A DNA stretch of 64,000 nucleotides from an uncultured Collinsella sp. (GCA_934646865.1 CAKUEU010000001.1:65409-129408), one strand, 5' to 3'. Positions 9,222 to 18,542 are shown, counted from the stretch's first letter. Program-made: numbers and translations. Notes: generated from the letters alone by a model not told the origin.

Positions 9222-11306
9222 CTAGACACAGAACCCGGGGATCACGCAGGTCCGCTTGTCCGGTTTGCTCGCGGGCGTGGCGTACATAAACACGTCGCCG
9301 TCGTAGCCCACGCGGTTTATGTAGACCGTGCCCTTTTCCTCCGACGTGTCGGGACTCACCGTGCGCTCCCACCAGCAGGTGTCCTTGCCCTTCCACTGGC
9401 GCACCATGGTCGAGTTGGTGGAATATGGGCTCACCTTGAGCTCGCGGAAGAGCTGGTACTCCTTGCCTTCGCCGTTGTAGATGTCTGCCAGGTAGTGATA
9501 GTCCTCGGCAAACGAATCGGGCGGTTGCACACCGCACAGCTCGACCATGGCGGGCAGCCAGAGCGTCGCGGGCAGCTCGCTCAGACACGAAGCGCTTCTG
9601 GCGACGCCCACGTTGTTCGAGGTCTTCTTGACGGCCTTAATAAGCGCGCGCAGCTCGTTGGGCAGCAGCTTAAGACCGTCGCCGTCGAGCCATGCCCGCA
9701 GCTCGCAATCTGCCCAGCCGGCGCTCGGCGGCTCAGCCGCAGCGTCGCGCTCGGCAATGCCCGCATCGAATATAAACGTCAGTCCGGCCTTGCCCGTCCC
9801 GTCCAAAAGCTCGTCGTGGCGGATGCCCACAAGCTGCGCGCCGACCTCCAGCCCGTTGGTGAGCGTTACGCGCTTGGTACACGGATAGGGGATATGCCCG
9901 TCGGCATCGAGCAGGTGATAGCGCTTGGCAATCTCGCGTGCCTCGCTGCGGGTCTCGGCGGCCTTAACCTTGAGCGAAATTTCCTGCAGCTGATCCCAGG
10001 TGTAGTCGTTAAGCGAACCGCGGATGCCATCCAGGTAGTCGGGGATGCCAAAGCCATGGGTTGCCGCGCCAATGACGCCGAGCCCCGCAACGGCTGCGAC
10101 GACGCCGCCGATAATAAAGCGGCGGCGGGTTATGGCATCATGCCGGGCCTGTTCCAGAATCTCTCTCGCGCGCTCGCCGGCGACGTCGACCTTAAGGTGC
10201 GTACCGGAGTCGATGTCGATTACGGCGTCATTGCCCGCGCCCTCGCGGCCCTCAGATTCTGCAGCGGGAAGGTATGCCGAGAGCACCTCGAGCATCTGCT
10301 GCTCGGTAGGGCGATCGCCCTGCTCGACCGAGATGCCTTTCATGATGATCTGGACGAGAGCCTCGTCGCCCTCGCAGCGCGGCTCGAGCGGCGCCGGTTT
10401 GGTCTTGGTCTTTATGAGATAGAACGAGCCGGTCGCCGCGGCACCCGTCGACTCGACATCGAACGGTTTACGACCGCTGTAGAGCTGGTACAGAATGCTC
10501 GAAAGCGCATAGACATCGATGGCGGGCGAGCGGCGAAGGGCCGCGATGCCTTCGATGTCCTGCGTGAGCATTTCGGGCGCGGCGTATGCGGGCGTAGCAA
10601 AGCGCCAGATGTCGGCGCGCCGGGTGATCGTGTCATCGCTGAGGGCCATAGTGGCGGAGCCTAGGTCGATGAGGCAGGGGTCAAAGGAGCAATCGGCGAT
10701 CTGCTGCTCGAGCGTTCGGCTGGTGGTGCGGAACATGATATTGGCGGGCGAAAGATCGCGGTGAACGACCGGATTCACAAGGCCTTGGGTCATCAAGAGC
10801 GCGCGAAGCACGGCGTTTCCGACGGCGGCGACCATCTGGGTGGTCAGCCCGCCCGAGGTATCGTGCGGAAGCAAGGGCAGCGCCTGCTTGAGCGAGGTGC
10901 CCTCGACCCACTCCATGAGGATGAGCGGGTTGTCCTCGCAAGAGCCGTAGCCATAGACACGCGGAAATCCGCGCAGGTGCGAGACGGTGCACAGGTGACG
11001 GTACTCCTCGAACAGCGCGGCGGTATTGGCCAGGTGCGCGGCCGATTGCTCGGCGGAGCGGTTGGGGGTTTGGCCGGAAAGGATGGCGTTGTCTGCCAGC
11101 AACTTGACGGCAAAGACCTCGCCGTTGGTGTTGGTCGCGCGCAGCACGTGGCCGATGTTGCCGTTGCTGCGATGGTCCGTTTGAAGAATGAGCGTCATAA
11201 ACCGGCGCTTGGCATCGTCCTCGGCGCTGGGGTCGACCGCCACGGCGGTGTCGAACGTGTCGAGACGGATGAGCTTGTCGCCATAGGCGCTATCGGTAGT
11301 ATCCAT
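9222..11306 (-). CDS. Transmembrane Ser/Thr kinase with extracytoplasmic DUF6273-like sensor
   Basis: 694 residues. An N-terminal kinase domain (about 30-345) shows FAVKLL (catalytic Lys), HRDLSPANI (about 193), DLG in place of DFG, and YAAPEML. One membrane helix follows a triple Arg (about 395-418), then an outside domain (about 440-694). The outside domain shares YTWDQL, VGIRHDELLDGTGKAG, WLPAMVEL and a terminal PGFC with both halves of the secreted protein at 39242. This gives a receptor-kinase layout: an external domain of the DUF6273 type and an internal Ser/Thr kinase. The kinase half is closely related to that at 13977. It lies downstream of the FHA gene but is separated from it by two hairpins, so shared transcription is uncertain. 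Start backed by AAAGGAA. Confidence 0.88.
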   Translation of the reverse strand: MDTTDSAYGDKLIRLDTFDTAVAVDPSAEDDAKRRFMTLILQTDHRSNGNIGHVLRATNTNGEVFAVKLLADNAILSGQTPNRSAEQSAAHLANTAALFEEYRHLCTVSHLRGFPRVYGYGSCEDNPLILMEWVEGTSLKQALPLLPHDTSGGLTTQMVAAVGNAVLRALLMTQGLVNPVVHRDLSPANIMFRTTSRTLEQQIADCSFDPCLIDLGSATMALSDDTITRRADIWRFATPAYAAPEMLTQDIEGIAALRRSPAIDVYALSSILYQLYSGRKPFDVESTGAAATGSFYLIKTKTKPAPLEPRCEGDEALVQIIMKGISVEQGDRPTEQQMLEVLSAYLPAAESEGREGAGNDAVIDIDSGTHLKVDVAGERAREILEQARHDAITRRRFIIGGVVAAVAGLGVIGAATHGFGIPDYLDGIRGSLNDYTWDQLQEISLKVKAAETRSEAREIAKRYHLLDADGHIPYPCTKRVTLTNGLEVGAQLVGIRHDELLDGTGKAGLTFIFDAGIAERDAAAEPPSAGWADCELRAWLDGDGLKLLPNELRALIKAVKKTSNNVGVARSASCLSELPATLWLPAMVELCGVQPPDSFAEDYHYLADIYNGEGKEYQLFRELKVSPYSTNSTMVRQWKGKDTCWWERTVSPDTSEEKGTVYINRVGYDGDVFMYATPASKPDKRTCVIPGFCV

Positions 11307-11340
11307 GGCGTTCCTTTGTCTGGCATGGGTTGCCGCACGT

Positions 11341-11397
11341 ATGCGTCGGCAGTGCGGCTATTGGTAAAGCACCATGATAGCCGCACTGCCGACGTAT
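11341..11397 (-). other. Very stable hairpin before the first kinase gene
   Basis: A perfect 18-bp stem (11344-11361 with 11377-11394), extendable to 21 bp, has a 15-nt loop that itself contains TGGT...ACCA. It lies 35 nt upstream of the kinase start codon and has no T-run. It could act as an RNA processing or leader structure, or as a DNA palindrome bound by a protein. Confidence 0.6.
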
Positions 11398-11445
11398 GCC
11401 GCTGAGTATTGTCGTTTACGACGCAGAAGGTAGAAGACGAAAGAC

Positions 11446-11474
11446 GGGCGGCGACCGTTTTTCGATCGCCGCCC
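11446..11474 (-). terminator. Possible terminator after the FHA gene
   Basis: A GGGCGGCGA/TCGCCGCCC stem (11446-11454 with 11466-11474) sits right at the end of the FHA gene. On the minus strand it is followed only by GTCTTTCGTC, a poor T-run, so termination may be partial. Confidence 0.4.
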
Positions 11475-11477
11475 GCG

Positions 11478-12440
11478 CTAGTCCACAATGACAAGGAATG
11501 TCGTGTAGAGGCCCAGATGGAGCCTGTCGCTGTTTTCGATTTCCACCGGAGGATAGATCTTGCCGGGTTCGCGTTGGTCGCGCGGCGGCTCAATCACGAT
11601 GTCACCGTCGCCCGCGCCCGATTCGAGGACGGTGCCGTTGGTCGATCCAAGTCCCTGGGCGTACCAGCGTCCGCCTTCGAGCCAAATCCGGAGATGCTCG
11701 CGCGATGCGTCGGCGCCTACATCGGTAATGCTAGGCGAGGTTTTGGGCAAAGAGCCGATTACAGTGCCGCGAGGGTCGCGTGAGAGTGGGTGGATCTGCA
11801 TGTCAACGCTGTTTCCGGCGTGCGTCCTAAGCAAGCCGAGATTGGGGGCGACGGTGCGCGGCTGATCTAAGCTGCTCAAAAAACCACGGCCGACGGTGGT
11901 CTCGGTGGTGCCAAAGTGCCCGCCTGTCTTGCTATCGCAAAAACGCTCAACGGTTGCTACGCCCTGGGCGGGATCGGCAAGTGCACCCGTCGCCACAAAG
12001 AGCATCAGGAAGAGCGTGCTCTTTTCGCGGGGGCTATGGTCATCGGAGCTGCGAATGCGCCCCAAGGCGTTGGCGTAGAGGCGATTGTCGAGGCCATACT
12101 CGGCGAGAATCGACATCATCGCTTGAGCTGCAGGGCCGCTGTAATGGTCGGATAGCTCCTGGTAGGCACACTCGCCACCACCAAGTTTGTTACCGATAGC
12201 GGCGGCTAGGTTAAGCGTAGAGACAGTGAAATCGTTGTAGATACCCGGCGCACACTGATCGGGCTCGCGGTGGACAATGTAGCGAGTGAGATACGAGCGG
12301 TTGGTGGAACATTTGTCGAGTAAGGCGCTGCCCGCATATGAGTTGCCGTTAATGAGCATGCGGGCGATCTCGAGATGCTTAAGACCGCCAAACGAGCGGA
12401 TATCGTTGTAGAGGACCGAGCACGGTGTTTCCGCCGCCAT
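11478..12440 (-). CDS. FHA-domain protein with unknown N-terminal region
   Basis: 320 residues. The C-terminal third (about 215-318) is an FHA domain: TVIGSLP, SREHLRI and GSTNGT match the phosphothreonine-binding loops (Gly, Ser-x-x-His, Asn-Gly). The first 210 residues are mostly helical, soluble and unrecognised, with Ala/Leu-rich stretches (LAAAIGNKLGGG, LFLMLFVATGALAD). FHA domains bind phosphothreonine peptides. The next gene downstream is a Ser/Thr kinase, so this is a likely reader of that kinase or its substrates. Start at 12440 follows GGGAGG. Confidence 0.85.
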   Translation of the reverse strand: MAAETPCSVLYNDIRSFGGLKHLEIARMLINGNSYAGSALLDKCSTNRSYLTRYIVHREPDQCAPGIYNDFTVSTLNLAAAIGNKLGGGECAYQELSDHYSGPAAQAMMSILAEYGLDNRLYANALGRIRSSDDHSPREKSTLFLMLFVATGALADPAQGVATVERFCDSKTGGHFGTTETTVGRGFLSSLDQPRTVAPNLGLLRTHAGNSVDMQIHPLSRDPRGTVIGSLPKTSPSITDVGADASREHLRIWLEGGRWYAQGLGSTNGTVLESGAGDGDIVIEPPRDQREPGKIYPPVEIENSDRLHLGLYTTFLVIVD

Positions 12441-12521
12441 GGTCGCCTCCCTAGATAACTTCGATGACGTACAGCAAACATGATAGGAATTGACTGCGCC
12501 TGAGCATGTCGACTCAAAAAA

Positions 12522-12558
12522 TGTTGCGCAACGCTTTACATAACTGTTGAGACATTAT
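12522..12558 (+). promoter_or_regulatory. Regulon-type promoter between divergent FHA and zinc-ribbon genes
   Basis: TGTTGCGCAACG (12522-12533, 11 of 12) followed after 19 nt by CATTAT (12553-12558) on the + strand; 86 nt from the zinc-ribbon start. On the minus strand no TANNNT occurs at 19 nt, although the site is 82 nt from the FHA gene start. Confidence 0.5.
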
Positions 12559-12618
12559 AGGGCATACACACCAAATTGCAGGATGGTTGCAAACGATACA
12601 TTTGAGAGGTTGTGCTCC

Positions 12619-13863
12619 ATGGAATGCCCTTATTGCGGTGCATTATTGCCCGATGACGCTAGTTTTTGCTCCGAGTGCGGATCGCCTCTTGCCGATGCCG
12701 CGCCGGCGGCGTCGGCCCCCGAAGACCCCTACACCACACCCCAGACCGTGTCGCAGAGTCCGGCCTTTTCGTGGCGAGATGGCGAGGCAGCCACGGCTGC
12801 GACGGTGGAATTGCCCAAAACGGATGGCGCGCCGCTAGCCGATTCGCAGCCGACGCCGAGTTCTGCCGCGCCTGAGCCCACCGCGCCTGAGCCCGACCCC
12901 GCTGCCACCCGTGTAGCCGATCCCTTGTCAGACTTTGGCACCACGATCGATGACGTGGAGACCCAGCCGGCATACCATGCCGATCTTGATTCCACGCCGC
13001 TCAGCGAGGAAGAGCAGCTCGAGCAGGACCGCGAGAGCCTCAAGACGGCCAAGGCCGAGTACAAGCTAGCACGCAAGCGCCTGGGCAAGTCGTATGCGCC
13101 CGCCATCGCCGCTGGTGTTATTGTCGTTGCTGCCTTGTGTGCTGGAACCGGCTGGGCGGGCTATTCCTACGGCTTGGCTCACCCGCAAAACACCGAGCAG
13201 ATCCAAAAGCTCAAGGAGCAGCTTGAATCTTCCAAGGACGAGCTCAAAAAGACGCAAGACGATCTCGACCAGACCAAGGCAGATCTAAAGGATGCTAAGG
13301 CGGAGCTCAAGACCGCAAGCAAGAACGGCGAGGACGCCAGCTCCGATGCCGAGGGCTCTTCCACGACGGGCAATGCGACCTCGTCGACCACCACGACCTC
13401 GGGTAATACGGCGAAGCTCGACGTCGATAAGCCCACGAGCTTTGCCAACACCACGTGGCGCGGAGCACTTAAGGAGACGAACGGCTCTTGGGGCCATACT
13501 TGCTACGGTGCGAGCAAAAACGACCTCGTGATCGTTTTTAAGAGCATCAGCGATTCCGGCGAAGCGGTCGCAGATATTTCCGCCACACTGCATGCGCACG
13601 ATACCTATAACGCCGAAAAAACCGTCTCCCAGTCCGATGGTGATGTCTATCGCACCTATACGGACGTCACCGGAACGTTTGTCAGGAACAAGGGCTTTGA
13701 GTTTTCGCTTCCCGTCGAGGAGGAAGACTGCGACCTTACGGTGGCGGGTGTGCCAAAAAAGAAGAACGGAAAGTACTACCTGACTGTCACGGTCGATTCG
13801 AGGGACAGCGCCGTGAACATGGGGACGAGCATCACGGATACCTTTGAGCTTTTGATCTCCTAG
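12619..13863 (+). CDS. Zinc ribbon-TM-coiled coil protein with external C-terminal domain
   Basis: 414 residues from ATG 12619 (GAGAGG nine bases upstream). This start puts the ribbon at residue 3, as in the sister proteins at 37308, 41291 and 42799. Order: zinc ribbon CPYC/CSEC (3-20); Pro/Ala-rich acidic linker; membrane helix (about 165-188, AIAAGVIVVAALCAGTGW); Lys/Glu coiled coil (about 197-235); Ser/Thr linker; and a C-terminal beta-rich domain (about 275-414) with WRGALKETNGSW. The ribbon would face the cytosol and the last domain the outside. No enzyme motif is seen. Divergent from the FHA-kinase pair; followed by its own terminator. Confidence 0.75.
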   Translation: MECPYCGALLPDDASFCSECGSPLADAAPAASAPEDPYTTPQTVSQSPAFSWRDGEAATAATVELPKTDGAPLADSQPTPSSAAPEPTAPEPDPAATRVADPLSDFGTTIDDVETQPAYHADLDSTPLSEEEQLEQDRESLKTAKAEYKLARKRLGKSYAPAIAAGVIVVAALCAGTGWAGYSYGLAHPQNTEQIQKLKEQLESSKDELKKTQDDLDQTKADLKDAKAELKTASKNGEDASSDAEGSSTTGNATSSTTTTSGNTAKLDVDKPTSFANTTWRGALKETNGSWGHTCYGASKNDLVIVFKSISDSGEAVADISATLHAHDTYNAEKTVSQSDGDVYRTYTDVTGTFVRNKGFEFSLPVEEEDCDLTVAGVPKKKNGKYYLTVTVDSRDSAVNMGTSITDTFELLIS

Positions 13864-13886
13864 TGCTGCCTGTATGCGATGCGTGA

Positions 13887-13937
13887 AGCGGTGGCGGGCG
13901 CGGCTTTATCGAGAGTTGCGTCCGCCATCGCTTTTTT
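13887..13937 (+). terminator. Intrinsic terminator of the zinc-ribbon gene
   Basis: An 11-bp stem with one G-T pair (13887-13897 with 13922-13932) is followed by six T (13932-13937). It lies between convergent genes. Confidence 0.75.
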
Positions 13938-13976
13938 CATGCGGGGTCTATGAGCTGGTCTTGGTATTGCCGCCGG

Positions 13977-15224
13977 CTAAAGCATGCCGGCGGATGCGAT
14001 GGCGAGTATAACCACTATCACCACAAAGGCGACGATCACCATCGTGAGTGCCATCGAACGTTGACGCTTGACGGCGAGGCGCGCGCGACGCATGGACTCG
14101 GCGCTGCGGGCCGTCTCGGTGGATGGGGTTGGCCGAGACGCGGACTGCGCGCTTGCAATCGTGCGGGCGGGGGTGGTGGCGTCTACCAAGACAGCGGCGC
14201 TGCCGCGATCAGCTGCGGGCCGGCGCTTTCGCGGAGCACCCGTGCGGGCGAAAGGCTCAAGGCGCGCCGCGAGTTCATTTGCCGAAGGACGGGCATCTTG
14301 CGATACCGCTAGGCAGGCCATGATCGCGTTGATAAGGCCCTGTTCACGAGGGGTCGCGGGCGCAAGAGGTTGCGGCTGCACGGTGCGCTTAAGGCGTGCA
14401 TGGTCTCCAGAGCGCCTGAGCTCTGCCTCAAAGGGCGCGTGCCCACAATAAAGCTCGTAAAGGATGCTTCCCAGCGCATATATGTCGACAGCGGGATTGT
14501 CGCGCGCGCCGGGGTCGGCCTTAAAGCGCTCTAGCATTTCGGGCGCCGCGTATGCCGGCGTGGCGCCGCGAAAGGCGTTGACGTCGACGGTAAAGGAAAA
14601 ATCGGGCTTAACGAGCTTGGCGCTACCCATGTCGATGAGGCAAATGTCAAAGTAGCCACTCGAAACCTGCTCTTCGAGCGGGATGCGATCGTGGCGCAGC
14701 ATGATGTTGCGCATGGAGAGATCGCGGTGGACGAAGGGCGTGTCGAGCGACTGCGTGGACATAATAATCTTGAGCACGCTCAGCCCCAGTGCGGCGACGA
14801 TGTCGCCGGGGCAGACTGCACCTCCGCCGCTCAGGACAGATCGCGCATCAAGAAGCGAGACGCCGTCAACCCATTCCATAAGCAGCGCCGGGGTTCCGTC
14901 TGCCGTGTAGCCAAAACCGTAGACGTCGGGAAAACCCCTTAGATTGGATACGACGGAGAGGGTGCGATATTCCTCTTCTAGGGTTTCCCGGTTGAGCTGT
15001 TCTTGCTCGGGCTGGGCGTCGGGGCGCGGCATTTTAAGTGCAAGCTCAAAGGCGCGATCGCCGCTTTGGACGCGGCGGACATAGGCGTTGCCGCCAAAGC
15101 CGCCCTTTTGCGGCGGGACGAGAAGCGTGCAAAAGCGACGCCGTGCCGCAGCCTGCTCGCGCTCGGAGAGCAGTGCTGGCGTATGAAACTTGACGAGTCG
15201 AACTTCTTCGTAAGAACCGGTCAT
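13977..15224 (-). CDS. Ser/Thr kinase with C-terminal membrane anchor
   Basis: 415 residues. The kinase domain (about 25-320) has ALKMPRP (Lys), HRDLSMRNIML, DMG in place of DFG and YAAPEML. It shares RGFP.VYG.G and LLMEWV.G.SL with the kinase at 9222, marking a recent paralogue pair. A low-complexity linker leads to one C-terminal helix (about 390-413, MVIVAFVVIVVILAIASAG) with almost nothing outside, so unlike its sister it has no external sensor. It would phosphorylate Ser/Thr on membrane-proximal partners. Start follows GAAAGGATG. It is transcribed alone from one of two back-to-back regulon promoters. Confidence 0.88.
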   Translation of the reverse strand: MTGSYEEVRLVKFHTPALLSEREQAAARRRFCTLLVPPQKGGFGGNAYVRRVQSGDRAFELALKMPRPDAQPEQEQLNRETLEEEYRTLSVVSNLRGFPDVYGFGYTADGTPALLMEWVDGVSLLDARSVLSGGGAVCPGDIVAALGLSVLKIIMSTQSLDTPFVHRDLSMRNIMLRHDRIPLEEQVSSGYFDICLIDMGSAKLVKPDFSFTVDVNAFRGATPAYAAPEMLERFKADPGARDNPAVDIYALGSILYELYCGHAPFEAELRRSGDHARLKRTVQPQPLAPATPREQGLINAIMACLAVSQDARPSANELAARLEPFARTGAPRKRRPAADRGSAAVLVDATTPARTIASAQSASRPTPSTETARSAESMRRARLAVKRQRSMALTMVIVAFVVIVVILAIASAGML

Positions 15225-15254
15225 GGCGCGCTTTCATCCTTTCTTCCATTTAGC

Positions 15255-15291
15255 AGGATATGCGCTGACCGGCGCCTTCTGTTGCGCAACA
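15255..15291 (-). promoter_or_regulatory. Regulon promoter for the 13977 kinase
   Basis: TGTTGCGCAACA (15280-15291), 19 nt, then TATCCT (15255-15260, leftward). 56 nt from the start codon. Confidence 0.75.
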
Positions 15292-15314
15292 TCGACAAAT
15301 CTGCCGCTCGCCAA

Positions 15315-15351
15315 TGTTGCGCAACAGAATCGCGCAAGACGGCAGTAGAAA
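15315..15351 (+). promoter_or_regulatory. Regulon promoter of the 11-gene operon
   Basis: TGTTGCGCAACA (15315-15326), 19 nt, then TAGAAA (15346-15351). 60 nt from the first start codon. Only 23 nt separates this palindrome from the one serving the divergent kinase. No other promoter of this type occurs before 29.4 kb. Confidence 0.75.
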
Positions 15352-15385
15352 TAGGTCAATTAAAGTCGGCAATCAGGGGAACGAT

Positions 15386-16918
15386 ATGAGCTATTCATTC
15401 AGCGCATCATATGGAATCACGCGGGAACAGTGGAACAAAATGACCACGCGAGAGCAGGATGAGTTTGTTTGGGCGCAGCGGAGCGAAGATCGGGAGCGGG
15501 AGCGCGCTGAGGCAGCCAGGGCCTTGGAGCGGGAGCGCGTTGAGACGGCCATAGCCTTGGAGCGGGAGCGCGTTGAAGCGGCCATTCAGTCATATAAGAG
15601 CTCTCTAGCTGGGATAAAAGCCAAAGCACTTTCTAAGATTGAAGACACCGATGGTTCGGTTTCGGCATACTTTGATCGGTTGATCAATGCTCGTATCGAG
15701 GCTTTTTCCCAAGAGGCATTGGGCAATATGCCCAGTGGAATGCAAGCGGTAAACATGCGTTATGCCGAAACGGTTCGCGCTAAGATTCCGGCTCTGCTCG
15801 GGGAGATTAGCGCCCTGCTGCCCACAACGGTTTCGGAAGCGCATAGAGAGCAGTTCGTTCAGCAGTCGCAAGCTCAACTTGAGGCCATCCAGACTGCTGA
15901 GCGGCTTCGCGCTCAGCATGTCGCGGAAATTACGAATTATGTTGTTGGTCCCGGCGGCGGAGTGGACCTGAAGAAGGCACTCCGTTACCTTACCGAATCA
16001 ACAACTAAACAAGAGGAAGGGTCGCTCGAAGAAGCGGCTCGCGCGTTTGAGACTTGGGCGGGACGTGTTACGCCGCTTATGCAGGACGAAGCACTCGATA
16101 TTCCCCTTCGAAACTGCATCTCTGAAAAGTTTGAAAGCGTCCGCGCCGCTTTTGATGCGCTTGGGCCAAATTCGCGCATTGACGATCGCCTAGCGGCGAT
16201 GAAGATGATGAATGATTTTGAATACGTAGTAAAAAACGCTACGTATGAATCGAGCGAACGACACCGAGTCTATGAAGAGTATCGTGCGCGCATCGAACGT
16301 GCCAACAACCGTTACGGAAAGAGTCTGCCGCTTAAGCAATTGCACGAGATCGAAGATGTCTATGCTGCAAACGATGAAGCGGAGGCTGCCCTTGCCAATG
16401 CTATGAAAGACGACTATATCGAGCGTTCTATCAACGAGGTCATGGCTGCTCGCGGTATTAACGTTACTCGCTATGCCGTTATGGAGGGCTCGGGAAAGCC
16501 TTGGCGACTGATGTTCGACACCAAGCAAAACAAGGCCATCGCCCTATTACGTAGCTCGAAAAGAGATCGGCTCATCATCCGCGTTGTCGCAGCCAACCCC
16601 GAGGAGTTTTCTGAGGATCCTGATAATCCGACCATCATCAAGGACATGAAGCCGCAGGATCAAGCGACTGTCGAGAAGGTCTATAGGGACCAGATTGAGT
16701 TCTGCGACTTCTACAAACAGTTCGAAGAGGATCTTAAAGCCTATGGCGTAACCGTTCCGGCCGAGGGTGCAGGATTGACCACGCAGGCCGCGAATCCTGC
16801 TGCCGCCGTCGAGATCCATCCGCACGATTACGTGCCGCCCACGCCTTCCGCAGATGCGGAGCGTCGTCTGCGTAATCGCCGTCAAGCAAGTCAGCTCAAG
16901 CAAAGGGAAATGAGGTAA
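15386..16918 (+). CDS. Coiled-coil protein heading the phospho-signalling operon
   Basis: 510 residues. ATG 15386 is chosen because AGGGGAA precedes it; the upstream in-frame ATG at 15314 is part of the regulatory palindrome. The N-terminal part (about 15-70) has imperfect 12-residue repeats built on ALERERVE, forming a charged helix. The rest is mixed, soluble and mostly helical, with no membrane segment and no motif I can assign. It is first in the operon and only 3 nt before the zinc ribbon-FHA gene, so it probably works with it, perhaps as a scaffold. Function unknown. Confidence 0.75.
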   Translation: MSYSFSASYGITREQWNKMTTREQDEFVWAQRSEDRERERAEAARALERERVETAIALERERVEAAIQSYKSSLAGIKAKALSKIEDTDGSVSAYFDRLINARIEAFSQEALGNMPSGMQAVNMRYAETVRAKIPALLGEISALLPTTVSEAHREQFVQQSQAQLEAIQTAERLRAQHVAEITNYVVGPGGGVDLKKALRYLTESTTKQEEGSLEEAARAFETWAGRVTPLMQDEALDIPLRNCISEKFESVRAAFDALGPNSRIDDRLAAMKMMNDFEYVVKNATYESSERHRVYEEYRARIERANNRYGKSLPLKQLHEIEDVYAANDEAEAALANAMKDDYIERSINEVMAARGINVTRYAVMEGSGKPWRLMFDTKQNKAIALLRSSKRDRLIIRVVAANPEEFSEDPDNPTIIKDMKPQDQATVEKVYRDQIEFCDFYKQFEEDLKAYGVTVPAEGAGLTTQAANPAAAVEIHPHDYVPPTPSADAERRLRNRRQASQLKQREMR

Positions 16919-16921
16919 ACC

Positions 16922-17953
16922 ATGACATGGGAATGCCCAGAATGCGGTTTTGATAATGATGACGAGCGCGATATGTGCGAGGAATGCGGCGCTCCGCGTC
17001 CCGCCGGCGTAGCACCTGTGCCGTCGACGCCTGCTGCTCCGGTGCAAGATTTCGCTGCACCAAGCGGTGAACGTCCAGCGCCCGCCGTCTATCCTGCGAC
17101 TTCTTCGATGGGTGGTGCACCACAGGTTCAACAGTCTGCGTCCCAGCAGGTGTATCAGTCTGTTCCCGTGCCCGCCCCGCAGCCAGCACCCGCGCCTATG
17201 CCTCAGCCGGCGCCCGTGCCACAACCGATGTCTGCGCCCGCGCCTCAGCCCGCGGCCATGTCGATGCCGCAGCCTACCCCCATGCCCGTTCCGCAGCCCG
17301 CGCCAATGCCGCAGCCCGCGCCGCAACCCATGGCGAATGCTGCAGCTACTCCTGCGGTTCCTGTGCTTACGCTTGCCGATCCAGCTATGGGTGAGCAGCT
17401 GCGTCTCACGGGTATGACCATGCTTGGGCGCAACGCGTTTCCCAGTATGGCGTCGAATTTTGCAATATCTCGGCAGCATGCCAGCGTTCGCCTTGAACAG
17501 GGCGCGTGGTTGGTTGCCGACGAGGGTTCCAATAATGGAACGGCTCTTATGCGCGGCGGCCAGATTCTTAATTTGGCTCCCGGCGTGCCCCAGCAGATTC
17601 ATACCGATGACGTGTTGCTAATCCCGGCGACATCCGGGGAATTTGCCCAGCTGCGTTTGAGGGTTACCGTGGAGGAGCCTCCTGCGGTGCAGCCCACGCA
17701 GGCTCAGACGGCGGTTGCGCCGCGGCCTGCGGCCGTCGCGCCCGCTGCGGCACCCGCCACGCCAGCCGCCAGCCCGTCTGCCGGCATTGAGGGCTGGTTT
17801 GTCGAGTGTCCCGAGTGTGGTCGTCTACACCTTGTTGCCGATGAGCGCGCAAAGGTCGGGGATGGCTGTGAAGAGTGTGGCTGTTCGCTCGCGCGCACGT
17901 CTGCCGTATATCGTACGCTCGACCCCGGCGAGGATTACTCGGATGTTCGTTAG
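16922..17953 (+). CDS. FHA protein flanked by two zinc ribbons
   Basis: 343 residues. N-terminal ribbon CPECGFDNDDERDMCEECG (5-23). A long Pro/Ala/Gln/Met linker (about 28-145) follows, then an FHA domain (about 155-245; LGRNAF, ISRQHASV, GSNNGT), a second Pro/Ala linker, and a C-terminal ribbon (CPEC...CEEC, about 298-322). The FHA motif residues for phosphothreonine binding are intact. Flexible linkers between three binding modules suggest an adaptor that bridges a phosphorylated partner to others. It sits between the coiled-coil gene and the radical-SAM gene, whose start overlaps its end. Confidence 0.88.
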   Translation: MTWECPECGFDNDDERDMCEECGAPRPAGVAPVPSTPAAPVQDFAAPSGERPAPAVYPATSSMGGAPQVQQSASQQVYQSVPVPAPQPAPAPMPQPAPVPQPMSAPAPQPAAMSMPQPTPMPVPQPAPMPQPAPQPMANAAATPAVPVLTLADPAMGEQLRLTGMTMLGRNAFPSMASNFAISRQHASVRLEQGAWLVADEGSNNGTALMRGGQILNLAPGVPQQIHTDDVLLIPATSGEFAQLRLRVTVEEPPAVQPTQAQTAVAPRPAAVAPAAAPATPAASPSAGIEGWFVECPECGRLHLVADERAKVGDGCEECGCSLARTSAVYRTLDPGEDYSDVR

Positions 17954-18539
17954 CCAGATGCTCGCGCCTGTCGTTTCTCTGGGGCCAGGCGAGCGCATCG
18001 CAATCTGGACTAGCGGCTGTTCTAAGCACTGTGCCGGATGTATCTCGCCCGAACTTAGGATGCAGCTGCCCGAGCAGGATGTCGACGTTGATGAGCTTGC
18101 GCAGATGTTGCTCGATACGGCGCACGAACATGGCGTGCATCGACTGACAGTTTCGGGTGGAGATCCGCTCGAGCAGGCACCAGAGCTCGTGAAGCTGCTG
18201 GCAACGATCCGCTGTGCCTACGACGACATTCTCGTTTACACCGGATTCACGTTTGAAGAGCTGCCGCAGGTGATCGGTGCGGATACGTGGGAGACACTCA
18301 AGCCCCTCATCGATGTACTGATCGACGGTCCGTACATAGACGAGCTTAACGTGCCCGACTGCGCGCTGCGCGGTTCGACTAACCAGCGCGTGATCTACCT
18401 GAGCGACCGCCCACACGATGATTACGGCCAGTATCTTCAACAGCCTCGTCAGCTTCAGAACTTTGTTCAGGACGGCACCGTTAACACCGTCGGCATTGCT
18501 AACCGCTACCACCACGAATTTCCTATCAAGGAGGTATAA
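17943..18539 (+). CDS. Small radical-SAM activase-like protein (NrdG/PflA type)
   Basis: 198 residues from ATG 17943, overlapping the previous gene by 11 nt; ATG 17958 is an alternative. CSKHCAGC (Cys26, 30, 33) is the CX3CX2C [4Fe-4S] motif of radical-SAM enzymes. TVSGGDPLE matches the GGE-like SAM contact, and the length fits the glycyl-radical activase group. No glycyl-radical enzyme or NrdD is encoded in the window. Its partner genes are FHA and AAA proteins, and it is 3 nt from the AAA gene. The likely chemistry is 5'-deoxyadenosyl radical formation; the target is unknown. Confidence 0.8.
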   Translation: MFVSQMLAPVVSLGPGERIAIWTSGCSKHCAGCISPELRMQLPEQDVDVDELAQMLLDTAHEHGVHRLTVSGGDPLEQAPELVKLLATIRCAYDDILVYTGFTFEELPQVIGADTWETLKPLIDVLIDGPYIDELNVPDCALRGSTNQRVIYLSDRPHDDYGQYLQQPRQLQNFVQDGTVNTVGIANRYHHEFPIKEV

Positions 18540-18542
18540 CAC

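Noticed and set aside
17943..18539. Anaerobic ribonucleotide reductase activase NrdG as a named call
   Set aside because: No NrdD is adjacent and the gene context is FHA/AAA; the family resemblance is only to the activase class.
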